The notes beneath the pieces are model-generated. The model was not told the origin of the DNA, searched no databases, and saw only the letters and a list, made by a program, of their open reading frames with translations. From Terriglobia bacterium (GTDB lineage Bacteria; Acidobacteriota; Terriglobia; JAIQFV01): 64,000 nucleotides of DNA. The position numbers and the translations under genes were made by a program. Within the stretch, counting starts at the first letter, position 1. Every line of letters starts with the position of its first letter. The stretch covers positions 62,001 through 126,000 of the forward strand of contig JAIQFV010000014.1 in the NCBI GenBank assembly GCA_020073085.1, written 5' to 3'. Shown piece by piece: positions 8,093-16,055 of the stretch.

Positions 8093-8974
8093 ATGCAAGG
8101 AAGAGAAACAAAGAAAAGCAGAGGGGGACGGCAAGGGGCCTCGGTGGCCGGGCTGTCAGGGCTACTGCTGGTGGCCGCTATGATCTTCGGATCAGGAATC
8201 ACCCTTCGTGCGGATGTCGCCATCGGGGTCTTCCCGATCCGCGCGGAGCATGAGGTTCAGGCGGGACAGACCAAGACCGACGGGATCACGGTCGACAATG
8301 ACTCGGCAGAAAACATTCATATGCGCGTCACGGTGGCGGATTGGTATCTCACACGCGATGGAAACCCCACCTTCGTGAAAAAGGGCAAGTCTCCCGAGTT
8401 CTCGATGAGCGAATGGATTGTGGTGAATCCCGCAGAATTCGTCGTGCCTCCTCACGGTCATCAGATCATCCGTTACACGTTCACGGTTCCCAAGGATACC
8501 CCCGACGGTGGATATCACACAGCCATCATGATTGAGTCGGTTCCCAATATTGCGCCGGGACAAGACGCGCATGCCGCTTACTTGAACGCCCGGGTTGGCG
8601 CCATTATTTACGACCGCGTGGGAAAGACCACGCCGCAGGGAACCATCACCGCTCAGCAGGTGGTGATTGACCAGAAAGACACGGGCCAGGTGGGAGTCCA
8701 GATCACTTTGAAGAACAGCGGTTCCTCTCATTTCCGATTCAAGGGAGAAAGCAAGATCATCGACAAACAGGGAAAGGTGATTGAGACCCTGCCGATCAAT
8801 GACTCCGTGGTCCTCCCCCAGTCGGAACGGGACGTTTTCGTCCCGGTCAAAGGAATCCTTCCCACCGACGGATTTACGATTGTCAGCAGCCTGGACATTG
8901 GACTGAAAGAACTGCTCGAAGCAGAGACCCGAGTGGAGCCGAATCCTTCAAGTCAGCCGGAAGTGAAAAAGTAA
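8093..8974 (+). CDS. Periplasmic PapD/DUF916-like chaperone
   Basis: A 293-residue protein with a basic N-terminus and signal peptide (RGGRQGASVAGLSGLLLV..., cleavage near LRA-DV), then two predicted Ig-like domains. The first carries a PapD/DUF916-style pattern: a hydrophobic strand, VNPAEFVVPPHGHQIIRYTF and PKDTPDGGYHTAIMI. The second runs from about VGVQITLKNSGSSHFRF to the end. In pilus chaperones the first domain donates a strand to the subunit; that function is inferred. AAGGAAGG before ATG supports 8093; an alternative TTG start at 8036 is preceded by GAGG. It is followed after 9 bases by the barrel gene, so the two are one operon. WxL-interacting proteins of Gram-positives are the other family it recalls. 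Confidence 0.7.
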   Translation: MQGRETKKSRGGRQGASVAGLSGLLLVAAMIFGSGITLRADVAIGVFPIRAEHEVQAGQTKTDGITVDNDSAENIHMRVTVADWYLTRDGNPTFVKKGKSPEFSMSEWIVVNPAEFVVPPHGHQIIRYTFTVPKDTPDGGYHTAIMIESVPNIAPGQDAHAAYLNARVGAIIYDRVGKTTPQGTITAQQVVIDQKDTGQVGVQITLKNSGSSHFRFKGESKIIDKQGKVIETLPINDSVVLPQSERDVFVPVKGILPTDGFTIVSSLDIGLKELLEAETRVEPNPSSQPEVKK

Positions 8975-8983
8975 ATTCTTACA

Positions 8984-11900
8984 ATGACGACCAACGGAAA
9001 GACCTCATCACAGTCGCGGCGCCGGACGCCAGGATTCATTTGCGCCGCGGTTATGGTGTGCCTCCTTTTGGCCCCGGCTCAGGTCCTTCGAGGTGAAGAG
9101 GCCGGCGGCGCCACAGTCCAGTTCCAGTTCAATAACAATGCCACCGGCGCGACTTCCAGTATCCTCAACAACCCGCTCTTCTCCCTGGCGATTCCAGGAT
9201 ATACGAATGCGGATCTGAGGGTGGACACCTACCAGTTCATTCCGAATTGGGGCCTGCTGAAAACCTCTTTCGACGTGGCCAACACCAACGACTCTCTCCG
9301 TCCCAGCCGGGGAATGCTTGAATTGTCGGACTATCATCTTGGAGAATGGAAGTTTGATATTGCGGCAGGGGACCAGCCCTTCGCCGCTTACAACATCGAC
9401 TTTGGGTTGAATTCCCTGTTTAACCCGTTTGCCTATCTGCGCGGTGGGCGAGTGACCACCTCGACCGACCACGTGTCGTTTACGGTTTTTGGAGGGCGCA
9501 CCGCCGCGATGAATGGGTTTTTCGGCGAGTCGCTGCGTCTGAGCGAAGAAAGTATCATGGGAGCCCGTGGGGTGTTCACTCCCTCGTCGAAATTGAAGAT
9601 CGGTGCCAGTCTGGTCCACACCAGCGCCCCGGAGAACTCCACCGACCAAATGATTCCTCAGTCCGATACCATGGCGACGTTGGATGTGCTGTACCAGCTG
9701 AATCCCCATGTTCAATTTCTGGGAGAATCTTCGCTTTCCAAATTTTCCGGCTCCCCCGACACCGAGCATCGCGACGGAATGGATCTCTCCTATCTGTTTG
9801 GCACCAAGATCAAGGGCGTGCGGGGCAGTGCGGAAGTCACCTGGCAGAGGATGGGGCCCAATTATCTTCCGCTCAACTTCTTCAATCTGGGAGATCGCGA
9901 AGGACTCTTCAGCTCCGCGGATTATCAGGTGAATCACAAGCTGTCTTTGTACGGGGCGTTCAATCGTTTCCACACCAATCTGCTCGATTCTCACACCCAG
10001 ACCGGACTTCAAGTCAACAACCAGTTCATCGGGGCTCGGTATGTTTTGCTCCCTCACAGCACCCTTAATATTCGTGTAGGGAACGCCGGGGTCGAATCCA
10101 GCGCGTTCAGTCCCAATTTTGTTTCCACTCACAGCCACACCCTGGACCTCGAGTTCCTTCAACAGTTTCGAGCCTGGCGGTTCCTGGCGCGTTACATGGA
10201 CAGCCGCGACCTTGATTTCACCACCGCTTTCCAGCACAGCTTGCGCCAGCGGGTGGAGTTCGAGGTGCGCAGGACGTGGAAGAACGGGACCAACCTCTGG
10301 GTCTCCGGTGGCACGCTGCGCGAGGCGCAGCAGCAGGTGGAGGACAACAAACACTTGAGCCTGGTGGGAAGCGCCGGATTCACCTGGAACGTGCGACCCA
10401 CTTTGTCGTTCTATTCGGAGCTGAACTGGAACCAGGATGTGGCCGTGGTGCGGACCTCGAGCTTCAACAACACTTCATTAAACAGCGGCGTGAGTTGGGC
10501 GCTCCCCCACGGAGTCCAGTTTTCGGTGAACGGCCAGTACAACCGCTCCAGCAACAAGATCAACCTCCTGGACTTCTACACGCTGTCTCCCGACAATGTC
10601 AGCGACCTCCAGAACCTCCTGCTCAACCAGCAGCTCAACCGGTACCAGTTCACCTTTAGGATCCAGAAGACCTTCCGGTGGGGAGAGCGCCCTCAGGAAA
10701 TCCTGCTCAGAGAATCAGGCGCTTCGGCGCTGGCGGGCCGACCTCATGATTTTGGAAACATCGCGGGACTGGTCTTTAACGACCTCGACCGGAACAGTCT
10801 GAAGGACAACAAGGAAACGGGCGTTTCCAACGTTACGGTCGTTCTTGACAAGCGGGTGAAAGCTTCGGTGGATGAGCAGGGCCGGTTTGAATTCAAGAAT
10901 GTCCCGGTCGGAAAGCACACCGTGGAGTTGGATCTGCTCACCCTGCCGGCGACCTTCGACGCCGGGGCCAATACCCGGGTGGCTGTCAACGTCGCGAAAC
11001 GCGCGACCGCCGATGTTCAGTTTCCGCTGTTGGAACTCGGAAAGGTTTCGGGAAAGGTCGTCCTCGTGAACGGGATGGACTCCAATGGTCTTCGTAAGGA
11101 AATTGGAGAAAGCAAAGTCCCTGAACTGCCGGGGACGAGTATCATCATCCTCCTGAATGAGACTTACAAGGTAACCTTTACCGATGGGGACGGAGAGTTC
11201 GAGTTCAGCAACATCCCGAGCGGTGAGTACCGCGTCCGCATCGATCGCGGCACGCTGCCCGAGTTCTCTTCAGTCGATTCCGAGGAAGTGCAAGTGGTTC
11301 GAATTGCACCCGGCGAGAAGCTCTCCAACCTAAAGTTTGTGGTCAAGCTCAATCCTCGCCCGAATCGCCGTCTCCTGGTGGCGTCCCAGACCATGCCGCA
11401 ACCTCCGAAGGCGGAGCCTGACACAACCGCCGTCGTCAACTCCGGGGCGAGAAAACGAGTCCGGTCTGAAGTGGCACAGAATGGAAAGTCGCCCGCAGAG
11501 AATCGCACTGGGAAAGCGACCTCAAGTGTTTCGGCGCTCGCGGGCGGCAATGGACCCACTCTCGAAGACATCGATCGGTGGTCGAAATCAGCGCAAAACG
11601 GGATCGTGATCCATAAGGTCCGGACCGGGGAAACCCTCGAGATTCTGGCGCTGAAGTACTACCAGACGAAAACGAAATGGACGCTGATCTTCAATGCCAA
11701 CAAGGATCAGATCGGCGCCTCCAAGAAATTGCAGCCCGGCCAGGAGTTGAAGATCCCGGTGGAGCCGGAGCCGGTCTCGAGACTGAATAGGACGACAGGT
11801 CATGGCCCCGCAAGGGTTCACGTGGTCCAGCCGGGAGAAACACTCGGAAGTCTCTCCATGCGATATTACAAGACCGAGACCAAGTGGAACCTGATCTATG

Positions 11901-12103
11901 AAGCGAACAAGGCGCAACTGGCCGCTTCCAAGATTCTTCGTGTCGGACAGAAAATAACGATCCCTGTCGACCCCGAATTGGCGAAGGCGGTGGCTCCTGA
12001 TAAGAATGTGAACACCTCGAGTACTCTGGGAGCGTCCTCCGCCGACTCTTCCGCTGCCCCCGCGCCCTCGCCCGGCACCGGGAACGATCCCCCCTCGCAC
12101 TGA
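8984..12103 (+). CDS. Usher-like outer-membrane barrel with Ig-like and LysM domains
   Basis: A 1039-residue protein. After a signal peptide (about residues 1-38), residues 45 to about 570 are rich in alternating aromatic/polar strands typical of a large beta-barrel. At about 592 an SdrD-B/carboxypeptidase-regulatory-like domain begins (IAGLVFNDLDRNSLKDNKE), followed by a second one to about 790 (FTDGDGEFEFSNIPSGEYRV). A low-complexity linker leads to two LysM domains at about 873-929 and 944-998 (VRTGETLEILALKYYQ and VQPGETLGSLSMRYYK), which normally bind peptidoglycan. Classical ushers have a barrel with Ig-like end domains but no LysM; I see no clear FimD N-terminal domain. Context with a chaperone and six small subunits suggests subunit export. 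An unrelated porin-type function cannot be excluded. Confidence 0.65.
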   Translation: MTTNGKTSSQSRRRTPGFICAAVMVCLLLAPAQVLRGEEAGGATVQFQFNNNATGATSSILNNPLFSLAIPGYTNADLRVDTYQFIPNWGLLKTSFDVANTNDSLRPSRGMLELSDYHLGEWKFDIAAGDQPFAAYNIDFGLNSLFNPFAYLRGGRVTTSTDHVSFTVFGGRTAAMNGFFGESLRLSEESIMGARGVFTPSSKLKIGASLVHTSAPENSTDQMIPQSDTMATLDVLYQLNPHVQFLGESSLSKFSGSPDTEHRDGMDLSYLFGTKIKGVRGSAEVTWQRMGPNYLPLNFFNLGDREGLFSSADYQVNHKLSLYGAFNRFHTNLLDSHTQTGLQVNNQFIGARYVLLPHSTLNIRVGNAGVESSAFSPNFVSTHSHTLDLEFLQQFRAWRFLARYMDSRDLDFTTAFQHSLRQRVEFEVRRTWKNGTNLWVSGGTLREAQQQVEDNKHLSLVGSAGFTWNVRPTLSFYSELNWNQDVAVVRTSSFNNTSLNSGVSWALPHGVQFSVNGQYNRSSNKINLLDFYTLSPDNVSDLQNLLLNQQLNRYQFTFRIQKTFRWGERPQEILLRESGASALAGRPHDFGNIAGLVFNDLDRNSLKDNKETGVSNVTVVLDKRVKASVDEQGRFEFKNVPVGKHTVELDLLTLPATFDAGANTRVAVNVAKRATADVQFPLLELGKVSGKVVLVNGMDSNGLRKEIGESKVPELPGTSIIILLNETYKVTFTDGDGEFEFSNIPSGEYRVRIDRGTLPEFSSVDSEEVQVVRIAPGEKLSNLKFVVKLNPRPNRRLLVASQTMPQPPKAEPDTTAVVNSGARKRVRSEVAQNGKSPAENRTGKATSSVSALAGGNGPTLEDIDRWSKSAQNGIVIHKVRTGETLEILALKYYQTKTKWTLIFNANKDQIGASKKLQPGQELKIPVEPEPVSRLNRTTGHGPARVHVVQPGETLGSLSMRYYKTETKWNLIYEANKAQLAASKILRVGQKITIPVDPELAKAVAPDKNVNTSSTLGASSADSSAAPAPSPGTGNDPPSH

Positions 12104-12109
12104 AGAAGA

Positions 12110-12550
12110 TCACCTGCTTCTCTGATTGACGGATCGGCGATATCCGTTTTCCCATCTACAGCCTTTCCATTCCCGAACGAAAAGAGAAAGGCTCTTTCCA
12201 TCTTTAGTGACCTGGGTTTGCTTCCAGCTTCCGACCTGCACGGCTTGATCGCCATTCACCCAGATCTTCATATCCGGATTGAAATCAAAGGCCGAAATCG
12301 TGAAGTTCGTCACGGCCGCCGTCCATACGCGCTTGAGGCGCGGAAATCCCACCAGGGGTCCTTCATTGATGTCGTAATAGATGTTGCTGGGATCCTTATC
12401 GAAAATTTCATCGAGAATCGAGAGATCCTTGGCCACAATGGCCCCGGTAAACTTCTTCGTTTTCTCCTGGATGGCCTGTTCCGGATCTTGCCCAAAGGCT
12501 GGGAGAGCCACGAGCATCACCAAAAGTACTGTGAAGCATGTCTTCCTCAT
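12110..12550 (-). CDS. Secreted NTF2/SnoaL-like (DUF4440-type) protein
   Basis: A 146-residue protein with a signal peptide (MRKTCFTVLLVMLVALPAFG-Q) and a cone-shaped NTF2-like domain. It begins with a helix EQAIQEKTKKFTGAIVAKD, followed by LDEIFDKDPSNIYYDINEG and strands ending at VGSWKQTQVTKDGKSLSLFVREW. The last 18 residues (from KGCRW) do not look like the usual final strand. A neighbouring frame does not repair it clearly, so a late frameshift is possible but unproven. GGAGGT four bases from the ATG gives a strong start. It is convergent with the usher-like gene, with six bases between them. Ligand or reaction unknown. Confidence 0.7.
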   Translation of the reverse strand: MRKTCFTVLLVMLVALPAFGQDPEQAIQEKTKKFTGAIVAKDLSILDEIFDKDPSNIYYDINEGPLVGFPRLKRVWTAAVTNFTISAFDFNPDMKIWVNGDQAVQVGSWKQTQVTKDGKSLSLFVREWKGCRWENGYRRSVNQRSR

Positions 12551-12582
12551 GTTGACCTCCAGATCAAAGGGATTTCAAGAAT

Positions 12583-13827
12583 CTAAGGGGTGGCCTCTGG
12601 AGACTCTCCCGAGCGCTTCAAGGCCCACACGATTTCTTCAATAACGTCCGGGTCGTCTTCTCTTTGTTGTTGAACCCGCACCGCCTCGATTCCTTCGACG
12701 GTGCCGATTTCGCTCAGGGCCCAAACGGCGTGTTGCCGGACCAGGGGCTCTGGATGAGAGAGCGCCCGAGCAAGAACCGGAACCGCTTCGGCCGAATGGC
12801 TGTTTCCAAGGGCGACGGCGACATTGCGCAGGAAGCCTGCATATCGGGCACGCTGGATGGGGCTCTCTTTGAAACGGCGGTTGAATTCTTCCTGGGTCAG
12901 GGTCAAGAGCTCTGCCAGCCGCGGGGTGAGATTGCCGGCGGCGGGTCGGAAGTGCGGATCCGCAGTCGGCACGGCGAACCGGTTCCAAGGGCACACTTCC
13001 TGGCAGTCGTCACAACCGAAGATGCGGTTACCGACGAGACGACGAAACTCGCGGGGAATGGGGCCCCGCAGTTCGATGGTCAGGTAAGAAATACACCTTC
13101 GGGAATCAACCACGAAGGGGGCGACAATGGCGCGTGTTGGACAGGCTTCCAGACACCGTGTGCAGGTCCCACAGAAGGTTTTCTTGGTGCTGTCTGCCTG
13201 AGACCGCTGCTGCCGGGCAGAGTCTGATCTGGGTTCTGCCCTTCTGCCCACCCTGGAGGGACCGATGGCTGGGTGTTGGAACGGCGGATCGTAAGCGCTC
13301 TCCTCAAACGAGTGCGTCGAGAGTATCTCTCCCACAAAAATCCAGGAGCCGATCTCCGTGGTGATCAAATTTGCGTTCTTGCCGATCCATCCGATCCCGG
13401 CGCGCTCGGCCCACCATTTGTCGAGTACTGGACCGGTGTCTACATAGGACAGAAATGAGGCACGGGGGAGAAGGGACGAGACAAACGTTTCAAGTTCGCT
13501 CAGCTTCTGTTTTACAGTGAGGTGGTAGTCTCGCCCCCACGCATAGCGCGAAATGACGCCGGTGTCGCTGTCGCCTCTGTTGTTTTCCGGGGAATAGTAG
13601 TTGATGAGGACGGAAAGGACCGACCGGGCATTTTCCAGGACAACCCGCGGATCGATGCGCCTCTCCGGCGCGCGGCTCATGTACTTCATCCCGCCTTGAA
13701 ACCCGTCTTCCAGCCATTTGAGAAATCGCTGCTGCGAGAGCGCATCGATGGGCTCCGCCCGTGTGATGCCGCATTTGAAGAAACCAAGCTCTCTTGCCCG
13801 GGTCTTTATTTGTTGCGAAATGCTCAC
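12583..13827 (-). CDS. queG: Epoxyqueuosine reductase QueG with C-terminal HEAT repeats
   Basis: QueG reduces epoxyqueuosine to queuosine in tRNA using cobalamin and two 4Fe-4S clusters. Visible are the N-terminal cobalamin-binding part (DTGPVLDKWWAERAGIGWIG, IGKNANLIT), ferredoxin-type cysteines CGTCTRCLEACPTRAI, a C in SRRCISYL, FGCDDCQEVCPWN, and HEAT-like helices from about residue 340 (RNVAVALGNS, VRQHAVWALSEIG). Between the catalytic domain and the first cluster motif there is a hydrophilic insert of about 30 residues (from FQHPAIGPSRV) that I do not recall from the family. The start appears to be GTG at 13827 without a clear Shine-Dalgarno sequence. It lies about 120 bases downstream of the CysO-MoeZ fusion on the same strand. 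Confidence 0.92.
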   Translation of the reverse strand: MSISQQIKTRARELGFFKCGITRAEPIDALSQQRFLKWLEDGFQGGMKYMSRAPERRIDPRVVLENARSVLSVLINYYSPENNRGDSDTGVISRYAWGRDYHLTVKQKLSELETFVSSLLPRASFLSYVDTGPVLDKWWAERAGIGWIGKNANLITTEIGSWIFVGEILSTHSFEESAYDPPFQHPAIGPSRVGRRAEPRSDSARQQRSQADSTKKTFCGTCTRCLEACPTRAIVAPFVVDSRRCISYLTIELRGPIPREFRRLVGNRIFGCDDCQEVCPWNRFAVPTADPHFRPAAGNLTPRLAELLTLTQEEFNRRFKESPIQRARYAGFLRNVAVALGNSHSAEAVPVLARALSHPEPLVRQHAVWALSEIGTVEGIEAVRVQQQREDDPDVIEEIVWALKRSGESPEATP

Positions 13828-13949
13828 GGGAGGATATTAGAGGTTTTCAAAAAAATCAGCGAATTCTGTGGCGCACCGGAAAGGTCCGAGAGAGCTTCCG
13901 TGACCGGAAGCGTCCCCCGGAGGACGTCGCCCTTCAGCCAAAAACCCAT

Positions 13950-15419
13950 TTAATACTTCGGTACGGTTGGATCGACCTGGTCACTCCAAGCCAGGATGCC
14001 TCCCTTGAGATTCTTCACCTTGGCAAATCCCGACTTGCGGAGAAAATCACACGCCTTGGCGCTCCTTATCCCGCTTTTGCAGTGCGCCACGATCAGATGG
14101 GCTGAATCCAGCTCGTTGATGCGCACGGGAAGGTCTCCCAGGGGTATGAGGTGAGAGTTGGGGATTCGGCAGATCTGGAATTCATGGGGCTCCCGGACAT
14201 CGAGGATGAACACCGGGTCATTGCGGTCGATCATTTGCTTCAGGGTGGGTGCGTCGATTTCAAAGTCAGAGTGTGCAGACATTTCCTGGTCCTTTGCTTT
14301 TTGTTGTGGAATTCCACAGAATTGTTCGTAATCGATCAAACGGTGGATGGAGCGATTCTTTCCGCACATGGGGCACTCCGGATCCTGGCGCAACTTCAAC
14401 TCGCGGAACTTCATCTTCAGCGCGTCGAACAACAGCAGTCGCCCGGCAAGAGTGTCTCCTTTTCCCAGAATCAACTTGATCGTTTCATTGGCTTGAATGC
14501 ATCCGATGATCCCCGGGAGAACCCCTAGAACGCCGCCTTCGGCACAGCTCGGTACCAGTCCCGGCGGAGGCGGTTCGGGATACAAACAGCGGTAGCAGGG
14601 CGCATCCGGCATTCCAAAAATGGACGCCTGACCCTCGAAACGGAAAATGGAGCCGTAAACATTGGGTTTCCCAAGCAGGATGCAGGCATCATTCACCAGA
14701 TAGCGTGTTGGAAAGTTATCGGTTCCATCGACGATGATGTCGTAATCCTTGAAAAGATCGAGGGCATTTTCGCTGGAGAGTTTGATTTCATACCCCACGA
14801 TTTTGATCTCCGGGTTTATCCCCTGGAGCCGCTCCTTGGCGGACAGCAGCTTGGGCCGCCCGACATCTGCCGTCGAATGGATGACCTGGCGCTGGAGGTT
14901 AGTGAAGTCGACGACATCAAAGTCGACGATCCCGAGGGTCCCGACCCCGGCGGCCGCCAGGTACATTCCCAATGGGGCTCCCAAGCCCCCGGCGCCGATG
15001 GTGAGGACTTTCGCGGCCTTGAGCTTCAGCTGGCCTTCCATTCCGACCTCGGGAATGATCAAATGCCGGCTGTAACGCAAGATTTCATCGTTCGACAATT
15101 TCATCTGCCTGGCAGACTCGGCGATGGCGTCCGCCACCGCGGAAGAACCCCCCGCAATCGACGGGATGATGGAAATTGTCTCGCCCCCGTTAAGCGGCGT
15201 CGCCTCTTTTTGAAGGTACCGGATATCATCGTCGTTCACATAGATGTTGATGAAGCTGCGCAGCTTCCCGTCGTCGGTGTACAAATGTTTCTTCAAGTCG
15301 CCGTATTGTGTTGTTAAAGAACGCAAGGCGTCACTTACCGTCGGAGCGTCCACCTCCACCGAGTCCTTCTTACCCGCATACGGGCGAAGGGGGGTGGGGA
15401 TCAGAATCTTTACTGCCAT
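13950..15419 (-). CDS. CysO-MoeZ-rhodanese triple fusion (sulfur carrier, E1 activating enzyme, sulfurtransferase)
   Basis: A 489-residue protein with three parts. Residues 1-91 are a ubiquitin-like sulfur carrier close to mycobacterial CysO (IPTPLRPYAGKK, RSFINIYVNDDDIRYL, IPSIAGG); the usual C-terminal GG is internal here, at 90-91. Residues about 105-370 are a MoeB/ThiF/MoeZ E1 with the ATP loop GAGGLGAP, DGTDNFPTRY, zinc cysteines CYRC and CPMCG, and PEPPPPGLVPSCAEGGVLG. Residues about 390-489 are a rhodanese with active-site CKSGIRSA. The E1 would adenylate the carrier's GG end and the rhodanese would supply sulfur. GGAGA seven bases before ATG at 15419 sets the start. JAMM peptidase and CysM genes directly upstream indicate thiocarboxylate-dependent cysteine synthesis. 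Confidence 0.9.
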   Translation of the reverse strand: MAVKILIPTPLRPYAGKKDSVEVDAPTVSDALRSLTTQYGDLKKHLYTDDGKLRSFINIYVNDDDIRYLQKEATPLNGGETISIIPSIAGGSSAVADAIAESARQMKLSNDEILRYSRHLIIPEVGMEGQLKLKAAKVLTIGAGGLGAPLGMYLAAAGVGTLGIVDFDVVDFTNLQRQVIHSTADVGRPKLLSAKERLQGINPEIKIVGYEIKLSSENALDLFKDYDIIVDGTDNFPTRYLVNDACILLGKPNVYGSIFRFEGQASIFGMPDAPCYRCLYPEPPPPGLVPSCAEGGVLGVLPGIIGCIQANETIKLILGKGDTLAGRLLLFDALKMKFRELKLRQDPECPMCGKNRSIHRLIDYEQFCGIPQQKAKDQEMSAHSDFEIDAPTLKQMIDRNDPVFILDVREPHEFQICRIPNSHLIPLGDLPVRINELDSAHLIVAHCKSGIRSAKACDFLRKSGFAKVKNLKGGILAWSDQVDPTVPKY

Positions 15420-15466
15420 AGGTTTATCTCCAGTTAGCGAACAGCTGTCAGCTGATCGCTTCTCTC

Positions 15467-15931
15467 TCAAATCTCCATCAATCTCTCAGACTCAAATCTT
15501 TCTCGCGCGACATCAGTTTCCCAACACGTGACCTCTTTCGGCTGACCCTGGTCTACCGAGACGATCACATAGGAGTACCCGCTGCTTGCCACGCGCAAAT
15601 CATACTTCGAGGGAGCGGCGGGGTGATCCGGATGGGAATGATAGAACCCTATGATTGAGAGGGAACGTGAACGGGCCCGCTTTTCTGTTTCGAACAAGTC
15701 TCGCGGATCAATCACATACCGATTGCGCAGTCCCCGCTCATCCTCATCAATACCCAAGGCCGCAGCGGTCTCCCTTTCAAAACTGTTGGGCAGACGGACG
15801 ATTTCTCTCACTTCCTTGTCCCCATTCCCGTCAGCGAGCCCTACCAGGGCGCCACAACACTCATTGGGATAGGTCTCACGAGCATGCTGTCTGATGCCCT
15901 CGAGTTGTTCCGCTTTTACCTTGAGAGTCAT
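15467..15931 (-). CDS. mec: JAMM/MPN+ metallopeptidase, Mec-type CysO-cysteine hydrolase
   Basis: A 154-residue JAB1/MPN zinc peptidase. The full JAMM set is present: E24 in YPNECCG, H98 and H100 in YHSHPDHP, S108 and D111 in PSKYD. In mycobacteria the equivalent enzyme releases cysteine from the CysO-cysteine adduct. Here it may also have to cut the fused carrier after its internal GG. I place the start at ATG 15931 (MTLKVKAEQ); an in-frame ATG at 15967 is possible and neither has a strong ribosome site. It ends 47 bases before the CysO-MoeZ fusion and follows the cysM-like gene by about 125 bases, all on the minus strand. Confidence 0.88.
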   Translation of the reverse strand: MTLKVKAEQLEGIRQHARETYPNECCGALVGLADGNGDKEVREIVRLPNSFERETAAALGIDEDERGLRNRYVIDPRDLFETEKRARSRSLSIIGFYHSHPDHPAAPSKYDLRVASSGYSYVIVSVDQGQPKEVTCWETDVARERFESERLMEI

Positions 15932-16055
15932 TCCGGTCCACTCAATAAGGATTCCACACCTGAACATCACCCGTTGAGGCGTCGCATCAGCCTCGGCTCA
16001 GTTTGTCCCTTGAATCAACCCGGGTTCGTCGTCGCGCCCGGGCGGTGCGTTACCT

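Noticed and set aside
9008-10354. 448-residue open frame on the minus strand inside the usher-like gene
   Set aside because: It is antisense to a gene with clear domains and signal peptide, has no family motif, and such long antisense frames are common in GC-rich coding DNA.
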